Positions 1 through 9,564 of a DNA stretch of 64,000 nucleotides are shown one piece after another (position 1 is the first letter of the stretch; each line of letters opens with the position of its first letter). The position numbers and the translations under genes were made by a program. Under the pieces are notes generated by a model. The model was given only the letters and a program-made list of their open reading frames with translations. It made no database searches and was not told where the DNA came from. The stretch comes from Bacteroidia bacterium. Its GTDB lineage: Bacteria; Bacteroidota; Bacteroidia; UKL13-3. The stretch spans positions 121,629 to 185,628 of the forward strand of contig JALONK010000001.1 in assembly GCA_025454975.1 (NCBI GenBank). Direction: 5' to 3'.

Positions 1-3000
1 ATTCGCCATTATTTGGACAACGTTTATCATTGTTATTAGAAAACTCTAGAAACTTTTCAACAACAACTGTAAATAATAACCTGACAATTGCACCTTTATG
101 TAATACATCTTATTTGTTTACATCCGGAGCAGCCTTTAATCCATCAAATACTTCCCCAATTCCAGCAAACGACAGTTCATTGGCTCCTGTATTATTGTCA
201 GTAAATCCAATCCCTTGTACTGATGCTTGTGGAACTTATTATTCTACAAGAGGAGCATCAGCTTCAGGTTCAACAATCGCACCTGTATCAGGTAATGCAG
301 ATGACGATGTTTGGTTCTCATTTGTTGCACCAACAAGCGGACAAGTTAATGTATCAATAGTTGGAAGTCCAGGTTTCGACCCTGCGTTTATGGTAATGAA
401 CAATTTGTTCGATACTGTTGGTTTAGGAGCGGCTGCATCTCGCAACGCTAATACAACTGCTATTGAATCGGTTCAAGCAACAAATTTAACCGCCGGTTCA
501 ACTTACCTTGTTAGAGTATTTAATGCAGGAGTAGGTTCAGGTTCAACAAGTGGATCATTCTCCATTTGCGTAAATGAAATTATTCCTCCACCAGCAAATG
601 ATGATACTTCTGGTGCTGTAGTACTAACAGTAGGTACTGCATGTAATCCAACTACCGGAACAACAATAGGTGCCTCGGCTAGTTCACAAGCGGTTTGTGG
701 CGGTTTAGCTGATGATGATGTGTGGTATCGTTTTACCCCAAGTGCTTCAGTTGATACAGTTACTGTAAATGGTACCGGTACATTTAGAGCTCATGTGCAA
801 GTGTTAACCAGACTATTAACCTCTATTTCATGTGTTAATACGACCGTGAATGCAGGTACAGTAAAAATAACATTAACTAACTTATTAAAAGATTCTACTT
901 ATTATATCAGAGTTTATCATACAAATGCAGGTACTGCATCCGGTGGGTTTAATATTTGTGTTAATGGAGTTCAAGCTACTGCTCCTATTGTTACTACGGG
1001 AACAAAAACAAATGTAATCACTACTTCGGCAACTGTAGCTGGAACAATTAGTGACGGAGGCTTTGCTGTTACTTTAAGCGGTATTGTTTATAGCACAACG
1101 CCTGCACCGGTTTTAAATGGTGTTGGAGTGGTTGATTCTACAAATAATCCGGTGATTACAAATGGTTCATTTAGTAGAAACATAGCAGGTTTATTACCAG
1201 CAACTACCTACTATTATAGAACATACGCCAGAAATGTGATAGGAACCACTTATGGACCTGATAGTTCATTTACAACTCTTGCTTCAGCTATTCCTCCAAT
1301 AGTTTCAACACTTTCAGCAATTAACCTTTCTACTGTAACAGCAACTGTTCGAGGAAATATTTCAAGCAATGGTGGTGACCCGGTTACAGCAAGTGGTGTG
1401 GTTTACAGTACAAGTGGTATTCCTACAATAGGTGCTCCTGGTGTTATTGATTCAACAACCAATCCGCTTGTAACAGCAAATAACTTCAGCCTTAACTTAG
1501 CCGGACTTACTCATTCAACCAAGTATTACTTTAGAGCTTATGCTACCAATACGGCCGGAACAGGTTATGGAGCCCTAGATAGTTTTACTACCTTACCGAT
1601 TATTTCTACCTTACCATACACCGAAAATTTTGATGGTGCAACTACGCCTTGGGTAGCATCTTCAGTAAATTTAGGAACAAACTCATGGGTTAGAGGTACT
1701 CCTGCAAAAACATTTATTAATGGTGCATTTTCTGCCCCTAATGCTTTTGTGACTACCTTAACAGGCAGTTATCTTGGTTCGGAGAATTGTGCGGTAACTT
1801 CACCTCAATTTGATTTTACTTCATTTACTACTGATCCTATCATTCGCTTTAGAAATAAATTTAAAACTGACATTGACCCTGATTGGGATGGTGGAGTTTT
1901 AGAAATTTCGATAAACAATGGTCCATGGTCTAGATTAGATTCAATCACCGGAACTGCTACAAACTTCAACACTACTAACAGTCATGCATGGTATAACAAT
2001 GCTGCTGCTAATGGAACATTAAGTGCACATAAGTTCAATGGTATCAGTTCAAGTTACAGCTCTGCAACGAATGGTTGGGTTGAATCAGCAACTCGTTTAA
2101 CAGGTGCTGCCGGACAAAACAATGTTAGGGTACGTTTCCGCTTCTGGGCGGATGGTCTTGTTGATGAAGGATGGGCGATTGATAACATAGAAGTTGTTGA
2201 GGTAGTTGCTCCTACAGTTGCTGCTAGCGCTGTTACCGCAACTCCGGGTAATACTAACGCTTTGGTGAATTTTACAGCAGGTAATGGACAAGGACGTTTA
2301 GTTGTTGCTCGTTTAGCAACAACTACTGCCGTTGCACCTACTAATAATACCTTATATACTGCTAATGCAGTTTTCGGTTCAGGTTCAACAACTGGTACAG
2401 GTAACTTTGTGGTGTTTAGTGGTAGTGGTACTAGTGTAAATATCACCGGCCTTACTCAATTAACAGGTTATCAATTTGATGTTTATGAATACAATGGACG
2501 TTACATGCACATTCAATTTGCTCCTGTTGCGAATGGAAATACAACTACCTTACCGGTAAATTTAGTTTCATTCAATGGAAGAAATAACAAAGGTGATGTT
2601 AAATTAAATTGGACTACAGCAGGCGAACGTAATAACAGAGGTTTCTACGTTGAACGCAGCATTGATGGAAAATCATTCACTGAGGTTGGTTTTGTAAAAG
2701 GAAATATCACTACTGCTGTTGTTACTAACTATACACATACTGACGAACAAGCATTTGTAATCAACAACACGAATAAATTGTTCTACAGGTTACGTCAGGT
2801 TGATTTAGATGGTAAATTTAACTATTCAAATGTGATTGTTGTATTGGAAGAAGCATCAGATAAATTCGCAGTATCAGCTTATCCGGTGCCATTTACAAAT
2901 GAATTAAGTATCAATGTCAACTCAACCTCTACAGATGCAATAACTGTTGAAGTTTATGATGTACAAGGAAGATTATTGTTAAATCAAGTTCAAGAAACCG

Positions 3001-3113
3001 TAATCAATAATGTGATTAACGTGAATAATATTAATCAATTGCAATCAGGTGTTTATCTTGTTAAAGTATCACAAGGAGGCACGCAACAAACTATTAGAAT
3101 TGTAAAGCAATAA
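1..3113 (+). CDS. Large T9SS type A sorting domain surface protein (5' end outside window)
   Basis: The reading frame is open from the first complete codon (position 3), upstream of the first possible start (TTG at 30), so the true N-terminus and signal peptide lie outside the window. In order it holds two prepeptidase-like beta modules, each with a DDDVW[FY] motif (about 180-960), two Fn3-like modules that share YSTT/YYxRxYAxN motifs (about 985-1590), a MAM/jelly-roll-like module beginning YTENFDG (about 1610-2205), a further Fn3-like module with a GNGQGR motif (2206-2560), a linker module with the motif ERNNRGFYVERS, and a type A sorting domain starting near AYPVPF (2877 to the stop). Such proteins are exported by the Sec system, translocated by T9SS and anchored or released at the surface, probably for adhesion or matrix binding. 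No catalytic motif is visible. A strong terminator follows. Confidence 0.85.
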   Translation, partial: SPLFGQRLSLLLENSRNFSTTTVNNNLTIAPLCNTSYLFTSGAAFNPSNTSPIPANDSSLAPVLLSVNPIPCTDACGTYYSTRGASASGSTIAPVSGNADDDVWFSFVAPTSGQVNVSIVGSPGFDPAFMVMNNLFDTVGLGAAASRNANTTAIESVQATNLTAGSTYLVRVFNAGVGSGSTSGSFSICVNEIIPPPANDDTSGAVVLTVGTACNPTTGTTIGASASSQAVCGGLADDDVWYRFTPSASVDTVTVNGTGTFRAHVQVLTRLLTSISCVNTTVNAGTVKITLTNLLKDSTYYIRVYHTNAGTASGGFNICVNGVQATAPIVTTGTKTNVITTSATVAGTISDGGFAVTLSGIVYSTTPAPVLNGVGVVDSTNNPVITNGSFSRNIAGLLPATTYYYRTYARNVIGTTYGPDSSFTTLASAIPPIVSTLSAINLSTVTATVRGNISSNGGDPVTASGVVYSTSGIPTIGAPGVIDSTTNPLVTANNFSLNLAGLTHSTKYYFRAYATNTAGTGYGALDSFTTLPIISTLPYTENFDGATTPWVASSVNLGTNSWVRGTPAKTFINGAFSAPNAFVTTLTGSYLGSENCAVTSPQFDFTSFTTDPIIRFRNKFKTDIDPDWDGGVLEISINNGPWSRLDSITGTATNFNTTNSHAWYNNAAANGTLSAHKFNGISSSYSSATNGWVESATRLTGAAGQNNVRVRFRFWADGLVDEGWAIDNIEVVEVVAPTVAASAVTATPGNTNALVNFTAGNGQGRLVVARLATTTAVAPTNNTLYTANAVFGSGSTTGTGNFVVFSGSGTSVNITGLTQLTGYQFDVYEYNGRYMHIQFAPVANGNTTTLPVNLVSFNGRNNKGDVKLNWTTAGERNNRGFYVERSIDGKSFTEVGFVKGNITTAVVTNYTHTDEQAFVINNTNKLFYRLRQVDLDGKFNYSNVIVVLEEASDKFAVSAYPVPFTNELSINVNSTSTDAITVEVYDVQGRLLLNQVQETVINNVINVNNINQLQSGVYLVKVSQGGTQQTIRIVKQ

Positions 3114-3134
3114 TCGGTTTTGCTTAAATTTTTT

Positions 3135-3166
3135 AAGCCCATCAGGTACGCCTGATGGGCTTTTTT
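3135..3166 (+). terminator. Rho-independent terminator
   Basis: A perfect 12-bp stem (3135-3146 with 3151-3162) closes a TACG loop and runs into a T-rich tail, 21 bases after the stop of the first T9SS protein. Confidence 0.9.
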
Positions 3167-3206
3167 GTTGTCATTTTATTCTTAAAATATCTTAAATTTT
3201 AAATTT

Positions 3207-3272
3207 ATGAGAAACATCATAATTTCATTAACGCCTCTACTGGTAACATATACTGCTCAAGCCGCTGCCTGA
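3207..3272 (+). pseudogene. 21-codon signal-peptide-like ORF, probable gene remnant
   Basis: ATG at 3207 opens a 21-residue frame ending in TGA at 3270. The product begins MRNIII, has a hydrophobic core and ends in AQAAA, so it reads as a bare Sec signal peptide with a cleavage site and no mature protein. It lies after the terminator of the preceding T9SS gene and before the next one. The simplest reading is the stump of a lost secreted-protein gene. A chance ORF cannot be excluded. Confidence 0.3.
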
Positions 3273-3362
3273 GTTAAGAAAAATTAAGTAAAATATTATA
3301 AAAAAATTACCATACTGTTTTTATTTTATTTAAATTGAATTAAAAATCTAATAAAAACCCAT

Positions 3363-6300
3363 ATGAAAAAACTATGTACACTATTGCTTGTTTTGCTGTG
3401 GTTAACGTTTGATGTAGGCGCTCAAACAAAGCTATCTCAAAACTTTTCAAGCACAACCTTTCCTCCAACCAATTGGACTTTAACTGGTGCAACAGCCTTA
3501 ATTAGCAGAGATGCTGCTGTAAATGGTTACGCACAACCTGCACCAAATGGCGCTGTAAAATCAGATAACTATAGCTATAATGCACCAACAATTGCGCAAT
3601 TAACTACACAAACTTTTGCTGCCTCAGTTGCGGGTGACTCATTAAAGTTCGACGTTTCTCACGCAACATATCCTCCGAATTATGTTGATAGTTTATACAT
3701 TTTTGCTTTTGACGGCACAAATTTCATTCAACTTCGCGCTTGGGGATCAAGTCAAAGCATTGATACAGGAATAACAACTGTAGCCGCGCAAAATGGTGGT
3801 TTTACTCCAACATCAGCAATTGAATGGCGAACCAAAGGCATTGCCTTACCAATAGGTACCACTCAAATTAGATTTGTGTTTTCTTCAGGTTATGGAAATA
3901 ATTTATATATAGACAATGTATTTGTTGGACAGCCTGCTCCTGCTTGTACCGGTACACCAACCGCAGGAACAGGTCCTTCTTCAATATTAGTTTGTAGCGG
4001 AAGTGCTACCTCTATTGCATTTACAGGTGCAACCGAAGGACAAGGTACAACATACCAATGGCAACAATCATTAGATAATGGCGTACTCGACCCTTGGGCT
4101 AATGTTACCGGTGGTAGTGGAGCAACTACCGTAAATTATGGTACACCAAATATCACATTCGGTAGATTTTACAGATTAGTTGTAACTTGTACAAATAGCA
4201 CTCAAACCATCAACTCTCCAAGTGTATTTGTTGGTTTAGATAGCTTCTATAATTGCTACTGCGCTCCTTCGGGAGGTTCTTGTTGGAATGGCAGCATCAA
4301 TAACGTTTCAATTACTAATGGAACAATAAATAATGCTAGTACTTGCGCTTCTCCTTTTTATTCAAAATATGGAATTGGTATAGGCACACATGATACTTTA
4401 GTTCAAGGTGAAACATTTCAATTAAATATTAACGTTCCTAATAATAATGATGTGTATGGTGTTTGGGTTGACTACAACCGAAACGGAGTTTTTGAAACAA
4501 CAGAATTTACATCAATAACTACTGCATCTGTTTCAGGTAATAATAGTATTAACTTAAATGTTCCATTTACTGCTTCACCCGGAATTACAGGACTTCGTAT
4601 AAGAGGAGCAGCCAATTGGAATACATTAAACGGTGGTTCTCCTTGCAGTAACATATCAAATGGAGAAACAGAAGATTATGTGATTAGAATTGAGCCGGCG
4701 CCTGTTTGTTCAGGTACTCCAACAGCAGGAACAATCTCAAATACGGTAGTTCCGGTTTGTGCTGGTAGCTCTACCTCTCTAATCCCAACTGGTTTAGGTG
4801 TAGCCAATGGTCTTGCATTCAGATGGGAAGAAAGTGATGATAATGGAGTACTTGATCCTTGGTCGAATACCGCCAATGCAGGTGATACTAATGTAACATT
4901 TATTTCACCGGCAATTACAAGCGGCTTTAGTCGTTATTACAGGTTAAGAGTTACTTGTACTAATTCAAGTTTATCATCATTTACTAATGCTGCGTTTATT
5001 TATGCCGATAGTTTTTATAATTGCTATTGCACAACCAATTTAGGCGGTAGCTGTTGGAACGGTTCAATAACTAACGTTTCAATAACAGGAGGAACATTAA
5101 ATAATTCAACAGGATGTAATAATGGAGGTCCATTTTACAATAGATATGCTCCTAATACTAATTTAATTGATACTGTACTTCCAGGTCAAACTATTACTCT
5201 AAATATAACTACTCCGTCTTCAACGGATGGTTATGGTGTATGGATAGATTTTAACAGAAATGGTGTTTTTGATGCAACGGAATTCACAAGTATAACTTCA
5301 TCAAGCATCGCTGGTGTTAATAGTGTAGCGATTACTATTCCATCAAATGCACCACTAGGAAGAACCGGCTTACGCGTTAGAGGAACTGCCTCTTGGCAAA
5401 CACTTGGTGCTACTAATGCTTGTTCTAATTTCTGGAATGGTGAAACAGAAGATTACCAAATCCAAATTGATCCGGCTCCAAGTTGCACAGGTACGCCAAA
5501 TGGAGGAACACTTAACACTTCAATTGCTAGATGCGTAGGTAATGTTACAACCCTTATTCCTAGTGGAACTTCTTTAGGAACAGGAATTGTTTATCAATGG
5601 GAAGAGAGTGATGACAATGGTGTGCTAGACCCTTGGGCTAATACCTCAGCGGCAGATACTAATTCTACTTTTACTACACCTATTATTACTGCTAACTTTG
5701 CAAAATATTACAGACTTAAAACTACTTGTACTGCCTCAACTCTAACAGGCTTTTCAAGTTCAATTTTGGTGTTTGCTGATAGTTTTTACAACTGTTACAC
5801 AACAACCGGAACTAACGGTAGTTGCTGGAATGGTGCTATAAACGGTGTGTCAATTACCGGAGGAACCTTAAATAATACTACAACATGTAATTTTGGTGGT
5901 CCGTATTTTAATAGGTATGCACCGGGAGCTAATACTCTTGATACCGTGCAAACTGGTCAAGCCATTCAATTAAATGTTAATGCAAGTAATTCAGGTGATA
6001 TGTATGCTGTTTGGATTGATTACAACAGAAATGGAAGTTTTGATATTTCAGAGTATACTTCAATTACCAATTCTTCTCTATCAGGTAATAATTCAGTTAA
6101 TATAATTATCCCATTCAGTGCGGGAACCGGATATACAGGTATGCGTGTAAGAGGAACATGGAACGGCAATAATATGGGTGCTTCAAATGCCAATACCAGC
6201 TATTGGGATGGTGAAACCGAAGATTACCTGATTTTAATTGAACCGGCTCCATCATGTACAGGTACTCCAACCGCGGGAACACTGGCTGCAACCACCACTC

Positions 6301-9300
6301 GTTGTGCAGGTAATGTTGCAACTTTACAACCAGCAGGAACATCAGTTGCTAACCAGTTATCCTTCCAGTGGGAAGAAAGCGATGATAATGGTGTTTTGGA
6401 CCCTTGGGCAAACACATCAGCCGCTGATACAAATATTACCTTTACAACTCCAATTGTTACTTCTGTATTTCAACGATATTATAGAATGAAAGTAACTTGT
6501 AATGCTAATACCTTATCAAGTTACACTAATGAAACGTTTGTTAAAGCTGATACCTTCTTCAATTGTTATGCAACGCCGGGTACAAACGGCAGTTGCTGGG
6601 ATGGTGCCATTACAGGTGTTAGTATAACTAATGGAGGTTTAAACAACAACTCAACTTGTAACTTTGGTGGTCCTTATTATACAAGATACCTCCCAGGTGT
6701 TAATTTAGCTGATACTGTTCAAAATGGTCAATTGATTCAATTAAATGTTACTTCAAATACACCGGGCTCAATTTATGCAGTGTGGATTGATTACAACAGA
6801 AATGGTTCATTTGATGCTGCTGAATATACCCAAGTAACATCTTCTGCTATCAATGGTGTAAATTCCGTTAATATTTCAGTTCCTGTTAGTGCAGGAATTG
6901 GTAGAACAGGTATGCGTGTTCGCGGAACTTGGTCGGGTAACACAATGGGTGCATCGGATGCAAATACCAGCTATTGGGACGGAGAAACCGAAGATTATGC
7001 TTTTTATATCGAGCAAGCACCGTCGTGTACAGGTACTCCTAGTGCTGGCACACTTCCTGCTAACACCTTACGTTGTGCCGGAAATACAACTACTCTAACT
7101 CCAACCGGAGTTACCATTGCAAATCAATTGGCTTTCCAATGGGAAGAAAGTGATGACAATGGTGTTTTAGATCCTTGGGCAAATACCTCTGCCAATGATA
7201 CTCTTAATAGTTTTGTAACGCCAATTATTACTTCAAGTTTTAATAAGTTTTATCGCCTTAAAGTAACTTGTTTGGCATCTACCTTAACATCTTTTTCAAC
7301 TGTAACAAGAGTAAGAGCAGATTCTTTCTACAACTGTTATTCTTCACCGGGAGCAAATGGAAGTTGCTGGAATGGAGCAATTAATGCAGTTTCTATTACC
7401 GGTGGAACTATAAATAATACTACCAGTTGTACTTTTGGCGGGCCATATTATTCAGCCTTTGCGTATGCAAATGGTACGGCCGACACTTTGTTAACAGCGC
7501 AAAATTTCCAATTAAATGTTACTACTAACATCGCAAATGATCATTTTGCGGTATGGATAGACTTTAATAAAAATGGTGCATTTGAAGCCACAGAATACAC
7601 AGCCATTACATCAAACTCAATTATTGGTGTAAACTCTGTTAGCTTAACTATTCCACCAACGATGGCACTTGGTATTACTAAGATGCGCGTAAGAGGTACA
7701 TGGAGCGGTAATGGAATGGGTGCTGCTGATGCAAGTACTAGTTTCTGGGATGGTGAAACCGAAGATTACTGGTTAAATATTGAACAAGCTCCTGCTTGCT
7801 CTGGCACTCCAAACGGAGGTACATTAGATACAGCATATGCGCTTTGTCCTTCAACAGGTAGAGCTTTAGTAGTAACAGGTTTCTCAATTGCTTCGGGCAT
7901 TAGTTATCAGTGGGAAGAAAGTGACGACAACGGCGTGTTAGATCCATGGGCAAACACAACTGCTGCTGATACTTCAACAACTTTAAATGTAACTGTAGGT
8001 GTAAGTGGTTCAAAATGGTATCGCTTGAGGGCAACATGTTTAACAAGTGCTCAAACAGCTTACTCAACTGCTACAAGAGTGTATGTTAATTCTCCTTTGT
8101 TCTGCTATTGCACATCTAACTTAGGTGGTGGATGCGGTGGAAATGATGTTACAAATGTATCAATAACCGGTACTTCACTTAATAATTCATCTGCTTGCTC
8201 TAACAGTAGTTCTGGAGCCTTTACCAGTTATATTTCAAATACTCCGGCTTTAAATCAAACTGCTTTCCTTGTTAAAGGTTCTACCTACCCGGTTGCAGTT
8301 ACCACCAGCGGTAATTCAATTATCTCAGTTTGGATTGATTTTAATGGTAATGGAATATATGAAGCTACTGAGTGGACGCAAGTGGCCACGACCAGTACAA
8401 GTAATACTGCTGCTTCAGTTAACGTTACAATTCCACCTACAGCCGTAAGCGGACAAGTTGGAATGCGCATCCGTTCAAGGGCTTCAGGTAACACTAACGG
8501 AGCAACTAGTGCATGTATCAACTTTGGTTCAGGTGAGGCAGAAGATTATGTAGTTACACTTGGCACTATTGCTGCCGCTCCTACTATACAAGCTTCTGCT
8601 GTTACAACTCCAACTGTAAATCCTAATAGTGTAATAGTTAACTGGGTTAGAGGTAATGGTGCACGTTGTATTGTAGTTGCTAAACCGGCAACCGCAACAG
8701 CTGTAGCTCCTGTAAATGGATTTGATTATACTGCCAGCAACTCATACGGTGCTGGTGATGCCATCGCAACCAACCAGTTTGTTGTTTATAATGGAATCGG
8801 TACTACAGTTACTGTATTTGGATTAACGAATAATACAACTTACGAATTTTTAGTGTATGAATTTAATACAGGTGGCTCAAGTTATTTGGTACCGGGGGCA
8901 AGCAGTGGAAACGTTACCACTCCGGTTAGATATGTTAGCTTTACCGGCACTAAGGTAAATAACGATGCTGTTATTACTTGGGTTACATCTTCTGAAATCA
9001 ATAATCGTGGGTTCGAAGTGTTACGCTCAGTTGATGGTAGAAACTTTACAAGAGTTGATTTTATTCGTGGTGCAGGAAATAGCAACACCATTCAACGATA
9101 CAACTATGTTGATAAAGGAATCTTTGGCGCGTCGAATATTGTGTATTACAAACTACGTCAGGTTGACTATGACGGGAAATCAGCAATAACAGAAACTGTA
9201 ATTATTCGTGCCGACCAACGCAATACTGAATTAACAACAGCTTATCCAAATCCTTTTAGTACTCAATTAACTATTGATATCACTAGTAATAATATCAGTA

Positions 9301-9479
9301 CAGCCACTATTGAAATAACAGATATAAGTGGTCGCACTGCAAGCATTCTTCAAGTTGACTTAACCGAGGGCGCTAATTCGATTCAAATTAATAAAGTGAA
9401 CGAATTAAGTAAAGGTGTTTATTTCGTGAAAGTTATTCATGAAGGAGAAACTAAAGTATTCAAATTAGTTAAAGAATAG
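3363..9479 (+). CDS. Giant GEVED-repeat T9SS type A sorting domain protein
   Basis: The 2038-residue product starts with a clear signal peptide (MKKLCTLLLVLLWL, cleavage after GAQ). Residues about 23-194 form a jelly-roll-like domain. Residues 195 to about 1735 are six tandem units of 254-259 residues. Each unit has an Ig-like half (motif ESDDNGVLDPW) and a GEVED half (motifs W[IV]D[YF]N and GETEDY), with Asp/Asn-rich DYNRNG loops that resemble Ca-binding sites. A GNG-type Fn3-like module, a linker with SSEINNRGFEVLRS and a type A sorting domain (from about AYPNPF, residue 1960) follow. This is established T9SS client architecture. A role in adhesion or gliding is inferred. Its own promoter and terminator make it monocistronic. 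Confidence 0.9.
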   Translation: MKKLCTLLLVLLWLTFDVGAQTKLSQNFSSTTFPPTNWTLTGATALISRDAAVNGYAQPAPNGAVKSDNYSYNAPTIAQLTTQTFAASVAGDSLKFDVSHATYPPNYVDSLYIFAFDGTNFIQLRAWGSSQSIDTGITTVAAQNGGFTPTSAIEWRTKGIALPIGTTQIRFVFSSGYGNNLYIDNVFVGQPAPACTGTPTAGTGPSSILVCSGSATSIAFTGATEGQGTTYQWQQSLDNGVLDPWANVTGGSGATTVNYGTPNITFGRFYRLVVTCTNSTQTINSPSVFVGLDSFYNCYCAPSGGSCWNGSINNVSITNGTINNASTCASPFYSKYGIGIGTHDTLVQGETFQLNINVPNNNDVYGVWVDYNRNGVFETTEFTSITTASVSGNNSINLNVPFTASPGITGLRIRGAANWNTLNGGSPCSNISNGETEDYVIRIEPAPVCSGTPTAGTISNTVVPVCAGSSTSLIPTGLGVANGLAFRWEESDDNGVLDPWSNTANAGDTNVTFISPAITSGFSRYYRLRVTCTNSSLSSFTNAAFIYADSFYNCYCTTNLGGSCWNGSITNVSITGGTLNNSTGCNNGGPFYNRYAPNTNLIDTVLPGQTITLNITTPSSTDGYGVWIDFNRNGVFDATEFTSITSSSIAGVNSVAITIPSNAPLGRTGLRVRGTASWQTLGATNACSNFWNGETEDYQIQIDPAPSCTGTPNGGTLNTSIARCVGNVTTLIPSGTSLGTGIVYQWEESDDNGVLDPWANTSAADTNSTFTTPIITANFAKYYRLKTTCTASTLTGFSSSILVFADSFYNCYTTTGTNGSCWNGAINGVSITGGTLNNTTTCNFGGPYFNRYAPGANTLDTVQTGQAIQLNVNASNSGDMYAVWIDYNRNGSFDISEYTSITNSSLSGNNSVNIIIPFSAGTGYTGMRVRGTWNGNNMGASNANTSYWDGETEDYLILIEPAPSCTGTPTAGTLAATTTRCAGNVATLQPAGTSVANQLSFQWEESDDNGVLDPWANTSAADTNITFTTPIVTSVFQRYYRMKVTCNANTLSSYTNETFVKADTFFNCYATPGTNGSCWDGAITGVSITNGGLNNNSTCNFGGPYYTRYLPGVNLADTVQNGQLIQLNVTSNTPGSIYAVWIDYNRNGSFDAAEYTQVTSSAINGVNSVNISVPVSAGIGRTGMRVRGTWSGNTMGASDANTSYWDGETEDYAFYIEQAPSCTGTPSAGTLPANTLRCAGNTTTLTPTGVTIANQLAFQWEESDDNGVLDPWANTSANDTLNSFVTPIITSSFNKFYRLKVTCLASTLTSFSTVTRVRADSFYNCYSSPGANGSCWNGAINAVSITGGTINNTTSCTFGGPYYSAFAYANGTADTLLTAQNFQLNVTTNIANDHFAVWIDFNKNGAFEATEYTAITSNSIIGVNSVSLTIPPTMALGITKMRVRGTWSGNGMGAADASTSFWDGETEDYWLNIEQAPACSGTPNGGTLDTAYALCPSTGRALVVTGFSIASGISYQWEESDDNGVLDPWANTTAADTSTTLNVTVGVSGSKWYRLRATCLTSAQTAYSTATRVYVNSPLFCYCTSNLGGGCGGNDVTNVSITGTSLNNSSACSNSSSGAFTSYISNTPALNQTAFLVKGSTYPVAVTTSGNSIISVWIDFNGNGIYEATEWTQVATTSTSNTAASVNVTIPPTAVSGQVGMRIRSRASGNTNGATSACINFGSGEAEDYVVTLGTIAAAPTIQASAVTTPTVNPNSVIVNWVRGNGARCIVVAKPATATAVAPVNGFDYTASNSYGAGDAIATNQFVVYNGIGTTVTVFGLTNNTTYEFLVYEFNTGGSSYLVPGASSGNVTTPVRYVSFTGTKVNNDAVITWVTSSEINNRGFEVLRSVDGRNFTRVDFIRGAGNSNTIQRYNYVDKGIFGASNIVYYKLRQVDYDGKSAITETVIIRADQRNTELTTAYPNPFSTQLTIDITSNNISTATIEITDISGRTASILQVDLTEGANSIQINKVNELSKGVYFVKVIHEGETKVFKLVKE
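3945..8568 (+). repeat. Six tandem about 771-bp coding repeats (Ig-like + GEVED)
   Basis: Successive units begin at the Cys codon of the C[TS]GTP motif at 3945, 4707, 5484, 6255, 7026 and 7797, giving periods of 762-777 bp, all multiples of three. Units 2-5 look most alike (the same EESDDNGVLDPW and WxGETEDY blocks). The first and last units are more divergent, as expected for arrays that expand by internal duplication. Confidence 0.9.
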
Positions 9480-9500
9480 TTATCTAATAAATATTAAACG

Positions 9501-9530
9501 AAGCCCCGGGCAATTTGCTCGGGGCTTTTT
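9501..9530 (+). terminator. Rho-independent terminator
   Basis: An 11-bp stem (9501-9511 with 9517-9527, one G-T pair) with an AATTT loop is followed by a T run, 21 bases after the GEVED-protein stop. Confidence 0.85.
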
Positions 9531-9564
9531 ATTTTCCTTTATTTGTTGCATTAAAAATGCAGGA

